Shown piece after piece: positions 1-10,346 of a stretch of DNA of 64,000 nt. The stretch lies in the NCBI GenBank assembly GCA_022842305.1, contig JALHPY010000002.1:62001-126000 (forward strand), in the 5' to 3' direction. The stretch is from Rubrivivax sp. (lineage in GTDB: Bacteria > Pseudomonadota > Gammaproteobacteria > Burkholderiales > Burkholderiaceae_C). Both the position numbers and the translations under genes were made by a program. The notes beneath the pieces are model-generated. The model made no database searches, was not told the DNA's origin, and saw only the letters and a list, made by a program, of their open reading frames with translations. The stretch's first letter is position 1. Every line of letters begins with the position of its first letter.

Positions 1-689
1 TCGCGGTCCAGCGGCATGTCCAGCGAACTGGGCTGCTCGGCCAGGTGCAGCAGCTCGTCGACTTCATGCGCGCTGCGGCCGATCTCCTGCGCGATCTGCT
101 CGCTGGTGACGTGGTGTGCACCGTCGCCGCGCGACTCGAGCGCGCGCCGGGCGCGCAGCACCTGGTTGAGCTCGCGCAGCACGTGCACCGGCAGGCGGAT
201 CAGCCGCGCCTGCTGCACGATGGCGCGCTCGACGCTCTGGCGTATCCACCACAGCGCATAGGTCGAGAAGCGGAAGCCGCGTTCGGGCTCGAACTTGGTG
301 ATGGCGTGCATCAGGCCCAGGTTGCCCTCTTCGATGAGGTCGACCATGGGCAGGCCGCGCCCGGTGTAGTGCTTGGCCACGCTGACCACCAGGCGCAGGT
401 TGTGCTCGATCATGCGCTGGCGTGCCTGGAAATCGCCGTCGCGCGCACGCTGGGCCAGGTCGCGCTCTTCTTCGGCGCTGAGCAGCGGCGCGCGTCGGAT
501 GTCGCGCAGATAGCTCTTGAGCGCGTCGCCGGTATCGGCGTCGATGCCATCGCTGGCCAGCAGCGAGGCCCCGGCCGAGCCATCCAGCGGGCCGGTGGCG
601 CCGGGCTCGGCCGGCTTGGAATCCGGCGCCGGCGAGCCCTCTACGGGCCCATCGTCCGCGCGCCGCGGCGCTGGTGCACGGGCAACCAC
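1..689 (-). CDS. rpoS: RNA polymerase sigma factor RpoS, 3' part beyond window
   Basis: Stationary-phase/general-stress sigma factor. The 229 visible residues hold region 1.2 (a stretch beginning [10 protein letters not shown]), all of region 2, including [12 protein letters not shown], the [10 protein letters not shown] segment and the -10-recognition part [13 protein letters not shown], and the start of region 3. Region 4 lies beyond base 1. The likely start is a GTG at 689, preceded by AGGCGG, 10 bases after the nlpD stop. The N-terminal 50 residues are Pro/Ala/Gly-rich and poorly conserved in the family, so the start is the least certain part. The surE-pcm-nlpD-rpoS order is the classical one and supports the call. 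Confidence 0.93.
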   Translation of the reverse strand, partial: MVARAPAPRRADDGPVEGSPAPDSKPAEPGATGPLDGSAGASLLASDGIDADTGDALKSYLRDIRRAPLLSAEEERDLAQRARDGDFQARQRMIEHNLRLVVSVAKHYTGRGLPMVDLIEEGNLGLMHAITKFEPERGFRFSTYALWWIRQSVERAIVQQARLIRLPVHVLRELNQVLRARRALESRGDGAHHVTSEQIAQEIGRSAHEVDELLHLAEQPSSLDMPLDR

Positions 690-699
690 GCTGGACCGC

Positions 700-1674
700 C
701 TAGCGCGGCGGCAGCAGACGTGCGGGATCGATGGGCTTGCCCATACGCCGCACTTCGAAGTGCAACTGCACGCGGTCGCTGTCGCTGGAGCCCATCTCGG
801 CAATCTTCTGACCCTTGCGCACCGCCTGATCCTCTTTCACCAGCAGGGCCTGATTGTGAGCGTAGGCCGACAGGAACGTGGCGTTGTGCTTGATGATGAC
901 GAGGTTTCCATAGCCCCGCAGGCCCGATCCGGCGTAGACCACGCGGCCGTCGGCGGCGGCCAGCACCGGGTCGCCGGCCTTGCCGGTGATGGCCAGGCCC
1001 CTGGTCTTGGCTTCGTCGAAACCCGCTGCCACCGGCCCGGCCGATGGCCAGGCCCAGGACAGGTTCTCGTCGGGGTCGCGCCCAGGCACGGTGGGTGCAG
1101 GCGCGCCGGGCACCGGCGGCTTGGCGCTGGACGCCGCGGCTGCCGAAGTGGGTTCCGTGGCCGCAGCCATGGGCGCGGCCGACGCCGCCGTAGCGGGGCG
1201 GCCGTCCAGCGGCCGCGTCTCCACCGCGCCCGCGGCCAATACCGGGCGCGTGCTCACGCCGAGGGCATCGGCCGTGGGCGGCAGCACGCGCAGCACCTGA
1301 CCGACCTCGATGACGTTGGCGTTTTCAAGGTTGTTCCAGCGCGTGATATCGCGCCAGGACTGGCCGAAGTCCAGGCCGATGCGGATGAGCGTATCGCCCG
1401 GGCGCACGCTGTAATAGCCCGGCTTGCCAGCGTTCTCGGCCCCGGGCAGCGCCGGCTTGGCCGGCGCATTGAGCGTGGGATCGGCCACTGCAACCGGTGC
1501 GGCAGGGGGTGGCGCCGGCGCGGGGGTGGGTGAGCGTGCGCCTGCCTTGCGCTCTTCCACCGGGGCCCGATGCGCCGGCGAGGCGCAGGCCGTCAGCAGG
1601 GCCATGCCCAGCGCGACTGCGGCCAGGGGCAGGCGTTGGCGGATTCGTTGCAGGCAGGCGTTGAGCGGAGTCAT
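700..1674 (-). CDS. nlpD: Lipoprotein NlpD, LysM and M23/LytM domains
   Basis: Outer-membrane lipoprotein that activates cell-wall amidases during septum splitting. The 324-residue protein has a signal sequence ending in the lipobox LTAC (Cys at about residue 30) and a Pro/Ala-rich linker. A LysM domain follows at about 86-130 ([14 protein letters not shown]...[10 protein letters not shown]), then a second low-complexity linker and a C-terminal M23 domain at about 215-322 ([20 protein letters not shown] ... [15 protein letters not shown]). The domain lacks the full set of zinc ligands expected of an active endopeptidase, as is usual for NlpD-type activators. The start overlaps the pcm stop by four bases, and rpoS follows directly. 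In relatives, rpoS promoters lie inside nlpD; none was localised here. Confidence 0.93.
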   Translation of the reverse strand: MTPLNACLQRIRQRLPLAAVALGMALLTACASPAHRAPVEERKAGARSPTPAPAPPPAAPVAVADPTLNAPAKPALPGAENAGKPGYYSVRPGDTLIRIGLDFGQSWRDITRWNNLENANVIEVGQVLRVLPPTADALGVSTRPVLAAGAVETRPLDGRPATAASAAPMAAATEPTSAAAASSAKPPVPGAPAPTVPGRDPDENLSWAWPSAGPVAAGFDEAKTRGLAITGKAGDPVLAAADGRVVYAGSGLRGYGNLVIIKHNATFLSAYAHNQALLVKEDQAVRKGQKIAEMGSSDSDRVQLHFEVRRMGKPIDPARLLPPR

Positions 1675-2498
1675 GCGGTGCCGGATTTTAAGGGGACGAA
1701 GTGCACTGCATCCAGGCGCCGGCTGCTCAGCCCCTGCGGCCCGCGGTCGACCACCATCAGCGCCTGCCCGCCCGTGGCCGAATCGTGCATCGGTGCCACC
1801 AGGCGGCCGCCGACGTCGAGCTGATCCAGCCAGGATTGCGGCAGTTCATCGCCCCCGGCGGCGGCGATGATGGCCTGGTAGGGCGCGCGCGGCGCGTGGC
1901 CGACGCGGCCGTCGCCGAACACCAGGCGCAGGTCGCCGCGGCGCTGGTGCGCCACATTGGCGCGCGCCTTGTCGTGCAGCGCGCGCAGGCGCTCTATCGA
2001 CACCACGCTGCGCGACAGCAGGGCCAGCAGCGCTGCCTGGTAGCCGCAGCCGCTGCCGATCTCGAGCACCCGCCCCAGATCGCCGTGGGTGCGCGCGTAC
2101 GTCCCCTCGAACAGCAGGGCCAGCATGTGGCCCACGACCGAGGGCTTGGAGATGGTCTGCGACAGGCCTATGGGCAGGCTGGTGTCCTCATAGGCCTGGG
2201 TGGCCAGCGCACTGTCGACGAAGCGGTGGCGCTCGACCTGGGCCAGCGCGTCCAGCACCGGTTCGCAGCGCAGGCCCTGCTCGCGCAGGCGCTGCACCAT
2301 GCGCTGGCGCACCGCGGCCGAATCCAGACCCAGGCCGCTGGGCGTGCTGGCCTGGGATGCGGCCTCGGCGGCATGCTGCAGCGGGCGCTGCGGGCGCAGC
2401 ACTTCAGCGCCGGCGCTGCTCGGCGCACCGGCACGTGCCGGGCCCGGCAGGCGGTTCAAGGCCAGCGGAAAACGGGGCGCCTTGGGCGCGGGCGTCAT
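1671..2498 (-). CDS. pcm: Protein-L-isoaspartate O-methyltransferase
   Basis: S-adenosylmethionine-dependent repair enzyme that methylates isoaspartyl residues in aged proteins. The 275-residue protein starts at the ATG overlapping the surE stop (ATGA). It has a nonconserved N-terminal extension of about 60 residues, then the PCMT core. Visible motifs are [13 protein letters not shown], the SAM-binding motif [16 protein letters not shown], the post-I motif with [13 protein letters not shown], and the C-terminal GGRLVAP. The family usually has about 210-220 residues, so the extension is real unless a later start is used. It is cotranscribed between surE and nlpD, the common arrangement in proteobacteria. 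Confidence 0.93.
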   Translation of the reverse strand: MTPAPKAPRFPLALNRLPGPARAGAPSSAGAEVLRPQRPLQHAAEAASQASTPSGLGLDSAAVRQRMVQRLREQGLRCEPVLDALAQVERHRFVDSALATQAYEDTSLPIGLSQTISKPSVVGHMLALLFEGTYARTHGDLGRVLEIGSGCGYQAALLALLSRSVVSIERLRALHDKARANVAHQRRGDLRLVFGDGRVGHAPRAPYQAIIAAAGGDELPQSWLDQLDVGGRLVAPMHDSATGGQALMVVDRGPQGLSSRRLDAVHFVPLKSGTA

Positions 2499-3265
2499 GC
2501 GCCGCGGCCGGCCAGACGTGCCGCCCAGCCCGCGGCCGCCGCGTGGTCGGTCAGGTCGACCTGCAGCGGCGTGATCGACACGCAGCCATCGGCCACGGCG
2601 TGGAAGTCGGTGCCTTCGCCGCCTTCGCGCGCGTCGCCGGCCGGGCCTATCCAGTAGATGGCTTCGCCGCGCGGGCTGGTCTGGCGTATCACCGGCTCGC
2701 TGGCGTGGCGCCGGCCCAGGCGCGTGACGCGCCGCGGCAGCGTGGCCGCATCGGCGCGGTTGGGGATGTTGACGTTCAGCAGCCAGGGCGCGCCGCCCAG
2801 CGGGGCCTGGGCCAGCACCTGTTCGATGACGGCGCGCGCTGCGGCAGCGGCGGCGTCGAGTTCGCCCCAGCCCTTTTCGGCCTGCGAGAAGGCGATGGCC
2901 GGGATGCCGAACAGATAGCCTTCCATGGCCGCGGCCACGGTGCCCGAATACAGGGTGTCGTCGCCCATGTTGGCGCCGTTGTTGATGCCTGACAACACCA
3001 GGTCGGGCCGGTAGTCCAGCAGCCCCGTCAGCGCCACGTGCACGCAGTCGGAAGGCGTGCCGTTGACCACGCGAAAGCCCTTGACGTGGTCGCCGCGCGC
3101 CTCGAACACCGACAACGGCCGCGTGAGCGTCAGTGCATTGGAGGTGCCGCTGGCGTTCTGCTCGGGCGCGATGACGTCGATGCTGCCCAAGCCCTGGCAC
3201 GCGCGTACCAGCGCCGAAAGGCCGGGGGCGAGGTAGCCGTCGTCGTTGGCGATGAGGATGCGCAT
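2495..3265 (-). CDS. surE: 5'/3'-nucleotidase SurE
   Basis: Metal-dependent survival-protein phosphatase acting on nucleoside monophosphates. The 256-residue protein opens with [11 protein letters not shown], whose two Asp residues bind the metal. It continues with [26 protein letters not shown] and the [20 protein letters not shown] block typical of SurE. The start at 3265 is preceded by GGCGGG and gives the usual N terminus; the reading frame stays open far upstream, but that part overlaps the divergent gene and is not protein-like. It is the first gene of the surE-pcm-nlpD-rpoS run. Confidence 0.95.
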   Translation of the reverse strand: MRILIANDDGYLAPGLSALVRACQGLGSIDVIAPEQNASGTSNALTLTRPLSVFEARGDHVKGFRVVNGTPSDCVHVALTGLLDYRPDLVLSGINNGANMGDDTLYSGTVAAAMEGYLFGIPAIAFSQAEKGWGELDAAAAAARAVIEQVLAQAPLGGAPWLLNVNIPNRADAATLPRRVTRLGRRHASEPVIRQTSPRGEAIYWIGPAGDAREGGEGTDFHAVADGCVSITPLQVDLTDHAAAAGWAARLAGRGA

Positions 3266-3436
3266 CCCGCCATTGTAGGGAGGCGGACAGCTCGCCCGGC
3301 GGCCGTGGCCTGGCCATGGCCGGCAGGCGGCCGCAGCTTGCGCGCACGCCGACTGCGGGGAAAAGGCCTCGCAACCGGCCCTGTTGCGGGTTGTGCGACG
3401 CGCCGGATTGCGTCTATGGTCGGGGGAGTGACGTGG

Positions 3437-4330
3437 ATGGCGGCTATGGATAGCAACGTGCAATGGCTGTGGACGGGCTTGGGGCTCGTCCTGTTGGTGG
3501 GGATCGCAGGCTGGCTGGTGTACCGGCAGGGCGTGAAAGTCCGTCGAGCCCGGGAAGCCTTGGCAGCGGCCGAAGCGCAGCGCCAGGCCGCGGCCGAACA
3601 GGCTCGCAGGCAGGCCGAGGCCCTGACCCTGGCCCGGCAGCGGGCGCAGCTCGAGGCCGATCTCGAGGCAGCCCGTGTCGCGCGCGAGCAGGCCGTCCAG
3701 GCCGAGGCCCAGCGTGCCGCGGCCGAAGCCGCCCGCGCCGCCGCTGCTGCCGAAGCTCGGCGCGCCGCCGCCGCGGCAGCAGCCCACCGCGCAGCCGCCC
3801 AAGCCCAAGCCGAGCAGGCCGAGCACGCCCGCGCCGCCGCCGCCCAGGCCGCAGCGCAACGCGAAGCCGAACGCCTGGCCGCCGAACGCGCCGCCCTGGC
3901 CGCGGCCCGCGCCGCCGCCCGTGCCGCCAAGCGCCCCGAAGAAACGCTGGTGCTGGTGGTCGACGATTCACGCACCGTGCGCGTCAAGACCGGCCGGCTG
4001 CTGGGCGCGCACGGCTACCAGGTCAGCTTTGCCAACGACGGCCTGGACGCCGTGCGGCTGCTGCAGGAAAGCCAGCCCGACATCGTCATCACCGACGTCG
4101 AGATGCCCGGCATGGACGGCTTCGAGCTGACCCGCCACGTGCGCAAGGACGCGCGCAGCGCGCACCTGCCCATCATCATGATCACCTCGGCCGACGAGCG
4201 CCACCGCGAGGACGCCCGCGCCGCCGGCGTGAGCGTGCTGCTGGGCAAGCCCTTCGGCGACGAAGAGCTCATCGCCCACATCCGCAAGGTCATGAACGGC
4301 TGCGAGACGCAGGCCGGCGCGCTGGCCTGA
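3437..4330 (+). CDS. Membrane-anchored response-regulator receiver with Ala-rich coiled coil
   Basis: A 297-residue protein of unknown exact role. It has one N-terminal membrane segment (about residues 10-29, [20 protein letters not shown]). A long Ala/Glu/Arg/Gln-rich segment (about 35-170) follows and should form a coiled coil. The C-terminal receiver domain begins with [12 protein letters not shown]. The phospho-acceptor Asp lies in [14 protein letters not shown] and the conserved Lys in LLGKPFGD. There is no DNA-binding or enzymatic output domain. The start is chosen at ATG 3437, about nine bases after GGGGGAG; ATG 3446 is possible. It diverges from surE and converges on the tetR gene. 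It probably acts as a phosphorylation-dependent scaffold at the membrane (inference). Confidence 0.8.
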   Translation: MAAMDSNVQWLWTGLGLVLLVGIAGWLVYRQGVKVRRAREALAAAEAQRQAAAEQARRQAEALTLARQRAQLEADLEAARVAREQAVQAEAQRAAAEAARAAAAAEARRAAAAAAAHRAAAQAQAEQAEHARAAAAQAAAQREAERLAAERAALAAARAAARAAKRPEETLVLVVDDSRTVRVKTGRLLGAHGYQVSFANDGLDAVRLLQESQPDIVITDVEMPGMDGFELTRHVRKDARSAHLPIIMITSADERHREDARAAGVSVLLGKPFGDEELIAHIRKVMNGCETQAGALA

Positions 4331-4338
4331 GCCTCAGC

Positions 4339-4356
4339 CGGGCTGGCGTCAGCCCG
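4339..4356. terminator. Hairpin between convergent genes
   Basis: CGGGCT and AGCCCG form a 6-bp perfect stem around the loop GGCGTC. It lies nine bases after the receiver gene's stop and overlaps the stop of the convergent tetR gene. No T-run follows on either side, so it is at best a weak or Rho-assisted bidirectional terminator. Confidence 0.35.
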
Positions 4357-4981
4357 TGAGTGCCTGCGTCATCAGGCGCTCGACGAAGGCGCTGCGCGCC
4401 TGCTTGTCGGCGCTGTCGCCCTGGCGGCTGAGCTGCGATTCGGCCAGCTCGTAGCTGTACAGCAAGAAGGCGCGCAGTCGCGATTCGTCCGCACCGAAGC
4501 CCAGCGCGGCGAACAACTGGGCGTGGTAGCCGATGCGGCTGGCGTCGGCCTCGTCCACCGCCTGGCGCGCCATCTCGTCGCGCCGCGCCCAGGCGCGTAT
4601 GGCCAGTTCGATGCGCGCCGCGCGCGCGGCGGTGCGGCCGCGAAAGGGCAGTGACATCACGTCGCGCAGCTGTTCGCGCGGGTCGACGCGGGCGCGCTCC
4701 AGGCGCAGCGTGATCTGCTCGGTGGCATGCTCGCGCCAGGCCTGCAGCACGCGCCGCAGAAGGTCTTCGCGGTCGCGGAAGTGCCAGTAGAAGCTGCCGC
4801 GCGTCACCTGCAGCTGCTGCGCCAGCGCGTCGATGCGCACGTGATCTATGCCCTCGTACTCGAGCACGGCGGTGGCGGCCTCGATCCAGGTCTCGGGTGT
4901 CAGCGAGGCGCGGGCCGGGTCGGCCGCGGGCTCGCGGCGGGTGGGCTTCTTGGGCATTGCGGGTGGGCGGGCAGGCGTCAT
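4349..4981 (-). CDS. TetR/AcrR-family transcriptional regulator
   Basis: One-component repressor of about 210 residues. The N-terminal helix-turn-helix is clear (AATAVLEYEGIDHVRIDALA, then QLQVTRGSFYWHFRDREDLL). The C-terminal ligand domain (about 70-210) is variable. It is transcribed away from the CoA-ligase operon, and a double inverted repeat lies between them at 5073-5090. It is therefore the probable repressor of that operon, and an acyl- or aryl-CoA or the free acid may be the inducer (inference). Start codons at 4981 and 4957 are both possible; neither has a strong ribosome site. Confidence 0.88.
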   Translation of the reverse strand: MTPARPPAMPKKPTRREPAADPARASLTPETWIEAATAVLEYEGIDHVRIDALAQQLQVTRGSFYWHFRDREDLLRRVLQAWREHATEQITLRLERARVDPREQLRDVMSLPFRGRTAARAARIELAIRAWARRDEMARQAVDEADASRIGYHAQLFAALGFGADESRLRAFLLYSYELAESQLSRQGDSADKQARSAFVERLMTQALTG

Positions 4982-5072
4982 GGCCCCGCGATGATGCCAT
5001 GCACAACTGTATGGCCACGCGGGCAAACCCGGATGCATGAAGGGCGCCGCCCTGCCTAGTATCCGCCTCCAA

Positions 5073-5090
5073 ACACATACATATGTGTAT
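5073..5090. promoter_or_regulatory. Probable TetR operator, overlapping inverted repeats
   Basis: ACACAT-ACAT-ATGTGT is a perfect inverted repeat at 5073-5088, and ATACA-TATG-TGTAT at 5077-5090 is a second one overlapping it. This AT-rich island in GC-rich DNA lies between the divergent tetR start (4981) and the CoA-ligase start (5119), 29 bases before the latter. Size and placement fit a TetR-family operator. Assignment to the neighbouring TetR protein is inference. Confidence 0.7.
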
Positions 5091-5118
5091 GGCGCAGTCC
5101 GCGCCACCGGAGACCAGC

Positions 5119-6921
5119 ATGGCCAGCCCCTTCTTCGACGACCCGCGCATGCTCGCGCCGCCGCAGACGATCAGGTCCGAGCGCGCCGATGGCGGCTTCG
5201 AACTGCATTCGCCCCAGCCGCTGGCGCCCTACGCGCGCTGCGTGGGCGACTGGCTCGAGCAGTGGGCCGCGCAGACGCCCGACGCCCCGGCCTTTGCCGA
5301 GGTCGACGGCCGCGGCGGCTGGCGCCGCCTGCGCTGGGGCGAGTTGCGCCTGCGCGTGGGCGCCGTGGCGCAGGGCCTGCTCGACCTGGATCTACCGCCG
5401 GGCAAGCCGGTGGTGGTGCTGTCGGACAACGCGCTGGACCACCTGGTACTGATGCTGGCCTGCATGCACATCGGCCGCGCTGTGTGCACGGTCTCCAGCG
5501 CCTACTGCCGGCTGGCGCAGGACGACTACCGGCGCATCCACGCCATCCTTCAGACACTCGACCCTGCGCTGGTGTACGCCGCAGACAGCGGCGTCTACGG
5601 CGCGGCACTGCGCGGCGCGGGCGTGGACGCCGTGGCCGTGTTCAGCCAGGGTGCGGATCAACATCCCGGCGCCCTGCCCTTCTCCAGACTGCTGGCCACG
5701 CGCGAAAAGCCGGCCGTGATGCAGGCCTTCGCCCAGATCACCCCCGACACCCCCGCCAAGTACCTGCTCACCTCGGGCTCCACCGGCCAGCCCAAGGTGG
5801 CCATCAACCCGCAGCGCATGCTTTGCGCCAACCAGCAGATGCTGGCGCAGACCCTGCGCTTCATCGACCACGAGAAGCCGGTGCTGCTGGACTGGCTGCC
5901 CTGGAGCCACACCTTCGGCGGCAACCACAACCTCAACCTGGTGCTGCGCACCGGCGGCACGCTGTACATCGACGACGGCCGGCCCATGCCGGGCCTGATC
6001 GACAAGACCATCGCCCACCTGCGCGAGGTGCGGCCCACGGTGTACTTCAACGTGCCGCGCGGCTTCGACATGATGCTGCCGGCGCTGGAAGGCGACGCAT
6101 CCCTGGCGCGCAGCGTGTTCGAACGCCTGCGCATGCTGTTCTACGCCGGCGCCAGCATGCCGGTGCCCACCTGGAAGCGCCTGGAAGCCGTGGCCGCGCG
6201 CGTGCGCCCCGACCCGCTGTGGATGACCACCTCCTGGGGCAGCACCGAGACCGCGCCGGCCGTGACTTCGGCGCATTGGCAGCTCGATCGTCCAGGCGTG
6301 ATCGGCCTGCCGCTGCCCGGCGTGCGCCTGAAGTTCGTGCCCAACGGCGACAAGCTGGAGATGCGCGTCAAGGGCGACAACGTCTTCCCCGGCTACCGTG
6401 ACAACCCCCAGGCCACGGCCGAGGCCTTCGACGACGAGGGCTACTACCGCATCGGCGACGCCGGCTACCTGCGCGACCCGCAAGACCCGCTGCAGGGCGT
6501 GATCTTCAACGGCCGCGTGGCCGAGGACTTCAAGCTCACCAGCGGCACCTGGGTCAACGTGGGCATGCTGCGCATCAAGGTGGTGGCCTCGCTGGCGCCC
6601 TATGCGCAGGACGTGGTCATCACCGGCCACGACCGCGACGAGGTCGGTGCGCTGGTCTTCCTGACCGAGAGCGGCCGCGCCCTGCCGCACGATGAGATGG
6701 CCGGCCACCTGCGCGCCGGACTGCGCGCGCTGCAGCAGGACGGCGCCGGCTCGTCGCAGCTGCCCACGCGCGCCCTCCTGTTGCCCGACGCGCCCAACGC
6801 CGGCGCTGGCGAGATCACCGACAAGGGCTACATCAACCAGCGCCTGGTGCTGGCGCGACGCGCCGCCGATGTGCAGGCGCTGTACGCCCGGCCGGCCGAC
6901 CCGCGCGTGATCCTGCCCTGA
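5119..6921 (+). CDS. Feruloyl-CoA synthase-like acyl/aryl-CoA ligase
   Basis: AMP-forming CoA ligase of 600 residues, most like the feruloyl-CoA synthase group. It has the ATP-binding loop [12 protein letters not shown] (about 220-235), the [14 protein letters not shown] segment typical of that group, the A5-like [13 protein letters not shown] and the hinge aspartate in [10 protein letters not shown]. The C-terminal end [12 protein letters not shown] replaces the usual PxxxxGK lysine region, again as in feruloyl-CoA synthases. ATG 5119 is chosen because GGAGA lies just upstream; an ATG at 5083 would place the operator inside the gene. It leads an operon with a FadB-like enzyme, a thiolase and a Liv-type transporter, so it probably activates the imported acid. 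The substrate is not proven; cinnamate, coumarate or ferulate types are the first candidates. Confidence 0.82.
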   Translation: MASPFFDDPRMLAPPQTIRSERADGGFELHSPQPLAPYARCVGDWLEQWAAQTPDAPAFAEVDGRGGWRRLRWGELRLRVGAVAQGLLDLDLPPGKPVVVLSDNALDHLVLMLACMHIGRAVCTVSSAYCRLAQDDYRRIHAILQTLDPALVYAADSGVYGAALRGAGVDAVAVFSQGADQHPGALPFSRLLATREKPAVMQAFAQITPDTPAKYLLTSGSTGQPKVAINPQRMLCANQQMLAQTLRFIDHEKPVLLDWLPWSHTFGGNHNLNLVLRTGGTLYIDDGRPMPGLIDKTIAHLREVRPTVYFNVPRGFDMMLPALEGDASLARSVFERLRMLFYAGASMPVPTWKRLEAVAARVRPDPLWMTTSWGSTETAPAVTSAHWQLDRPGVIGLPLPGVRLKFVPNGDKLEMRVKGDNVFPGYRDNPQATAEAFDDEGYYRIGDAGYLRDPQDPLQGVIFNGRVAEDFKLTSGTWVNVGMLRIKVVASLAPYAQDVVITGHDRDEVGALVFLTESGRALPHDEMAGHLRAGLRALQQDGAGSSQLPTRALLLPDAPNAGAGEITDKGYINQRLVLARRAADVQALYARPADPRVILP

Positions 6922-6956
6922 CCCCTTCAGTTGCCGCAACCCCGAGGCCCCACCCC

Positions 6957-9068
6957 ATGAGCATCGCCACCACCACCTTTGACGGCGACGTCGCCGTCGT
7001 CACGCTGGACGCCCCGCCGGTCAACACCATGACGCGCGAACTGCGTGCCGCGCTGAAGGACGCCTTCCTGGCCCTGCGCGGGCGCACTGACGTCAAGGCC
7101 GTGGTGCTGGCCTGCGCCGGCCGCACCTTCCTGTCGGGCGGCGACATGCGCGAATTTGACGTCGGCGTGCAGGAGCCCGGCTACCACGAGGTGCTGCGCC
7201 TGATCGAGGACAGCCCCGTGCCGGTGGTGGCCGCGCTGCACGGCACGGCCATGGGCGGCGGCGTCGAGACCGCGCTGGCCTGCCATGCGCGCGTGGCCAT
7301 CGAGGGCACGCGCCTGGGCCTGCCCGAGATCACGCTGGGCATCATCCCCGGCGCCGGCGGCACGCAGCGCATGCCGCGGCTCATCGGCCTGGAGCCGGCG
7401 CTGGACATGATGCTGTCGGGCAAGCCACTCACGGCGCAGCAGGCGCTGGCGCTGGGCCTGGTGGACCGCGTGGTCGAAGCTGACCTGCTGGCGGCAGCCA
7501 TCGCCCATGCGCGCAGCCTGGCCGGCAGCGTGCCGCGGCGCACGCGCGAGCTGCCGGTGGCCGGTGCCGAGCGCGTGGACGAGATCATGGCCACGCGCCG
7601 CGCGCAGGTGGCCAAGACCATGCGCCACCGCAACTCGCCCCTGGTGCTGCTGGACGCGGTGCGCGCCGCAGCCACCCTGCCCTTCGACGCCGGCATCGCG
7701 CACGAGCGCGGCCTGTCGGTGGATGTGGAGAAGGCGGTCGAGGGCCGCGCGCTGCGCCACCTGTTCTTCGGCGAGCGCGAACTGCGAAAGATCCCCGGCA
7801 TCGCGCCCGACCTGAAGGGCCGCAGAACAGACCGCGTGGGCATCGTCGGTGCCGGCACCATGGGCGGCGGTATCGCCATGTGCTTTGCCAACGCCGGCAT
7901 CCCGGTGACGCTGCTGGACACCACGCAGGCCCAGGTCGACCGCGGCCTGGCCACCATCGCCAAGAACTACGACCGCTCGGTGACGCGCGGCAGCCTCAAG
8001 CCCGAGCAGATGGCGCAGCGCCTGGCGCTGATCCAGGGCACGCTGGACGACGCGGCCCTGGCCAGCGCCGACCTGCTGATCGAGGCGGTGTTCGAGAACC
8101 TGGCGCTGAAGAAGCAGATCTTCCAGCGCCTGGACGCCGTGGCCAAGCCGGGCGCGGTGCTGGCCACCAACACCTCCACGCTGGACATCGACGAGATCGC
8201 CGCCGTCACCGCGCGGCCGCAGGACGTGATCGGCCTGCACTTCTTCAGCCCGGCCAACGTGATGCAGCTGCTCGAGATCGTGCAGGCCGGCCGCACCGCG
8301 CCCGATGTGCTGGTCACGGCGCTGGACGTGGCGCGCACCATCAAGAAGGTGGGCGTCGTGGCCAAGGTCTGCTACGGCTTCATCGGCAACCGCATGATGG
8401 ATCCCTACGGCCGCGAAGCCGAACGCTGCGTGATGGAAGGCGCCACGCCCGAGCAGGTGGACGCGGCGCTGGAAGACTTCGGCATGGCCATGGGCATCCT
8501 GGCGGTGTACGACATGGCCGGCGTCGACGTGGGCGTACTCACGCGCCAAGAGCGCGCCGGCCTGCTGCCCGACGACCCCACGTTCTACCGCCCCAGCGCC
8601 CTGCTGTTCGAGCGCGGCTGGATGGGCCAGAAGGCCGGCCGCGGCTACTACCGCTACGCCGGCGCCGAGCGCAAGCGCACGCCCGACCCCGAGGCGCTGG
8701 ACATCATCCGCGCCGAGGCCGCGCGCCTGGGCGTGCCGCAGCGCCAGCCGCAGGCGCCCGAGATCGTCGAGCGCTGCCTGTACGCCCTGGTCAACGAAGG
8801 CGCGCGCATCCTGGAAGAAGGCATCGCCCTGCGCGCCAGCGACATCGACATCGTCTACACCTCGGGCTACGGCTTCCCGCGCTGGCGCGGCGGGCCCATG
8901 TTCTGGGGCGACACGGTAGGGCTGCCCACCATCCTGGCCAGGATCCAGGAGTTCCAGCGCACGCTGGACCCGCAGTACTGGCAGCCCAGCCCGCTGCTGG
9001 CGCGCCTGGCGGCCGAAGGCAAGAGCTTTGCGCAATGGCAGGCCGAGCAGGCCGCCGCCGCGCGCTGA
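6957..9068 (+). CDS. Bifunctional enoyl-CoA hydratase / 3-hydroxyacyl-CoA dehydrogenase
   Basis: A 703-residue FadB/peroxisomal-type multifunctional enzyme that would hydrate a 2-enoyl-CoA and oxidise the 3-hydroxy product with NAD. The N-terminal crotonase domain (about 1-185) shows the oxyanion-hole segments [11 protein letters not shown] and [12 protein letters not shown] and the acidic [16 protein letters not shown]. The Rossmann domain begins near residue 284 ([14 protein letters not shown]). Two 3HCDH C-terminal domains follow, with [15 protein letters not shown], the GFIGNRMM stretch and a late [13 protein letters not shown]. It sits 35 bases after the ligase. Besides a side-chain beta-oxidation role, it could serve the 3-hydroxypimelyl-CoA step of the benzoyl-CoA pathway; no dedicated enzyme for that is seen elsewhere in the window. 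Confidence 0.9.
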   Translation: MSIATTTFDGDVAVVTLDAPPVNTMTRELRAALKDAFLALRGRTDVKAVVLACAGRTFLSGGDMREFDVGVQEPGYHEVLRLIEDSPVPVVAALHGTAMGGGVETALACHARVAIEGTRLGLPEITLGIIPGAGGTQRMPRLIGLEPALDMMLSGKPLTAQQALALGLVDRVVEADLLAAAIAHARSLAGSVPRRTRELPVAGAERVDEIMATRRAQVAKTMRHRNSPLVLLDAVRAAATLPFDAGIAHERGLSVDVEKAVEGRALRHLFFGERELRKIPGIAPDLKGRRTDRVGIVGAGTMGGGIAMCFANAGIPVTLLDTTQAQVDRGLATIAKNYDRSVTRGSLKPEQMAQRLALIQGTLDDAALASADLLIEAVFENLALKKQIFQRLDAVAKPGAVLATNTSTLDIDEIAAVTARPQDVIGLHFFSPANVMQLLEIVQAGRTAPDVLVTALDVARTIKKVGVVAKVCYGFIGNRMMDPYGREAERCVMEGATPEQVDAALEDFGMAMGILAVYDMAGVDVGVLTRQERAGLLPDDPTFYRPSALLFERGWMGQKAGRGYYRYAGAERKRTPDPEALDIIRAEAARLGVPQRQPQAPEIVERCLYALVNEGARILEEGIALRASDIDIVYTSGYGFPRWRGGPMFWGDTVGLPTILARIQEFQRTLDPQYWQPSPLLARLAAEGKSFAQWQAEQAAAAR

Positions 9069-9085
9069 TCCACAAGGAGCCAACC

Positions 9086-10288
9086 ATGACCAAGGCCTAC
9101 ATCCCCTACGGCGTCTACTGGTCCACGCCCTTTGCCAAGTGGCAGGGCTCCATCGCCCACCTCAACAGCATCCGCCTGGCCGCGGTCTGCGCGCGGCGCA
9201 TGCTGGACGAGCGCAAGGTTGCCAACGGCCTGATCGACCTGGGCATCCTGGGCATCACCAACCCGCAACTGGGCAGCTTCTACGGCCTGCCCTGGCTCAC
9301 CGGCATGCTGGGCCTGGCCAGCGTGCCCGGCCCCACCGTGCAGCAGGCCTGCGCCACCAGCGCGCGCGCGCTGCAGATGGCGGCGGCCGAGGTGGCGCTG
9401 GGCAGCGCCAAGTGCGCGCTGGTGGTGACGGCCGACCGCTGCTCCAACGGCCCCATCGTCCACTACCCCGACCCCACGGCGCCCGGCGGCAACGGGCACA
9501 CCGAGAAATGGGTAATGGACAACTTCGGCCATGACCCGTATGCGAAGAACGCCATGATCGACACGGCCGAGAACGTGGCGCGCCGCGTGGGCGTGGGCAC
9601 GGCCGAGATGAACGAAGTCGTGCTGCAGCGCCATGCGCAGTACCAGGACGCGCTGGCCGATGGCCGCGCCTTCCAGAAGCGCTACATGCAGGACGTGGCC
9701 ATCACCGACGCCGGCTTCCGCAAGACCAGCGGCACACTTGCTGGCGACGAAGGCGTGTTCCCCACCAGCGCCGCGGGCCTGGCCAAGCTCAAGCCCGTCA
9801 AGCCCGACGGCACCGTCACCTTCGGCACGCAGACGCACCCGGCCGACGGCAATGCCGGCACGCTGGTGACCACGCGCGACCTGGCGCGCGAACTGGCCAC
9901 CGACAAGGCGGTGCAGATCGAACTGCTGGGCTTCGGCCAGGCGCGCGTGGACAAGGGCCACATGCCCATGGCGCCGGCCCCTGCGGCGCTGGCCGCGCTG
10001 CGCCAGGCCGGGTTGACCATGAAGGAGGTGGATGCCGTCAAGACCCACAATCCTTTCGCGGTCAACGACATCGCCTTCGCACGCGAGACCGGCTTCGCGC
10101 TGGACAGGATGAACAACTACGGCTCCTCGCTCATCTGGGGCCATCCGCAGGGCCCCACGGGCATGCGCTCGGTGATCGAGCTGATCGAAGAACTGGTGCT
10201 GCGCGGCGGCGGCACGGGCGTCTTCAGCGGCTGCGCCGCCGGCGATTCGGCCATGGCCCTGGTGCTGCGCGTGAGCAGCGCGCGCTAG
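9086..10288 (+). CDS. Thiolase-family acetyl-CoA acyltransferase
   Basis: A 400-residue thiolase that would cleave a 3-oxoacyl-CoA with CoA. The nucleophilic Cys is in [12 protein letters not shown] (about residue 90). The His element is [10 protein letters not shown], and the second catalytic Cys is in SGCAAGD near the C terminus. The usual GHPxGxSG signature reads [11 protein letters not shown], and the N terminus ([16 protein letters not shown]) is not like FadA, so this is a divergent thiolase subgroup. ATG 9086 follows AAGGAG at good spacing. It is cotranscribed with the ligase and the FadB-like enzyme, completing activation-hydration-oxidation-thiolysis. Confidence 0.87.
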   Translation: MTKAYIPYGVYWSTPFAKWQGSIAHLNSIRLAAVCARRMLDERKVANGLIDLGILGITNPQLGSFYGLPWLTGMLGLASVPGPTVQQACATSARALQMAAAEVALGSAKCALVVTADRCSNGPIVHYPDPTAPGGNGHTEKWVMDNFGHDPYAKNAMIDTAENVARRVGVGTAEMNEVVLQRHAQYQDALADGRAFQKRYMQDVAITDAGFRKTSGTLAGDEGVFPTSAAGLAKLKPVKPDGTVTFGTQTHPADGNAGTLVTTRDLARELATDKAVQIELLGFGQARVDKGHMPMAPAPAALAALRQAGLTMKEVDAVKTHNPFAVNDIAFARETGFALDRMNNYGSSLIWGHPQGPTGMRSVIELIEELVLRGGGTGVFSGCAAGDSAMALVLRVSSAR

Positions 10289-10346
10289 GGCTCCGGACCC
10301 GCCCTTCCCCCTTTCCCTGCCCCCACGACAAAACGGAGACAAGACC

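Noticed and set aside
45..1533. Long rightward open frames opposite rpoS and nlpD
   Set aside because: They are antisense shadows produced by the GC-rich codon pattern; the leftward frames encode clear RpoS and NlpD domains.
2495..3859. Extended SurE frame to 454 residues
   Set aside because: The N-terminal 198 residues are antisense to the Ala-rich coiled-coil gene and are low-complexity; the conserved SurE N terminus starts at 3265.
3600..3950. Ala-rich repeat of the receiver protein as a DNA repeat array
   Set aside because: The periodicity comes from Ala/Glu/Arg codons of a coiled coil; there is no exact repeated DNA unit.
6927..9083. A 718-residue leftward frame opposite the FadB-like gene
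   Set aside because: It is Gly/Ala/His/Arg-rich without any domain and is antisense to a well-conserved bifunctional enzyme.
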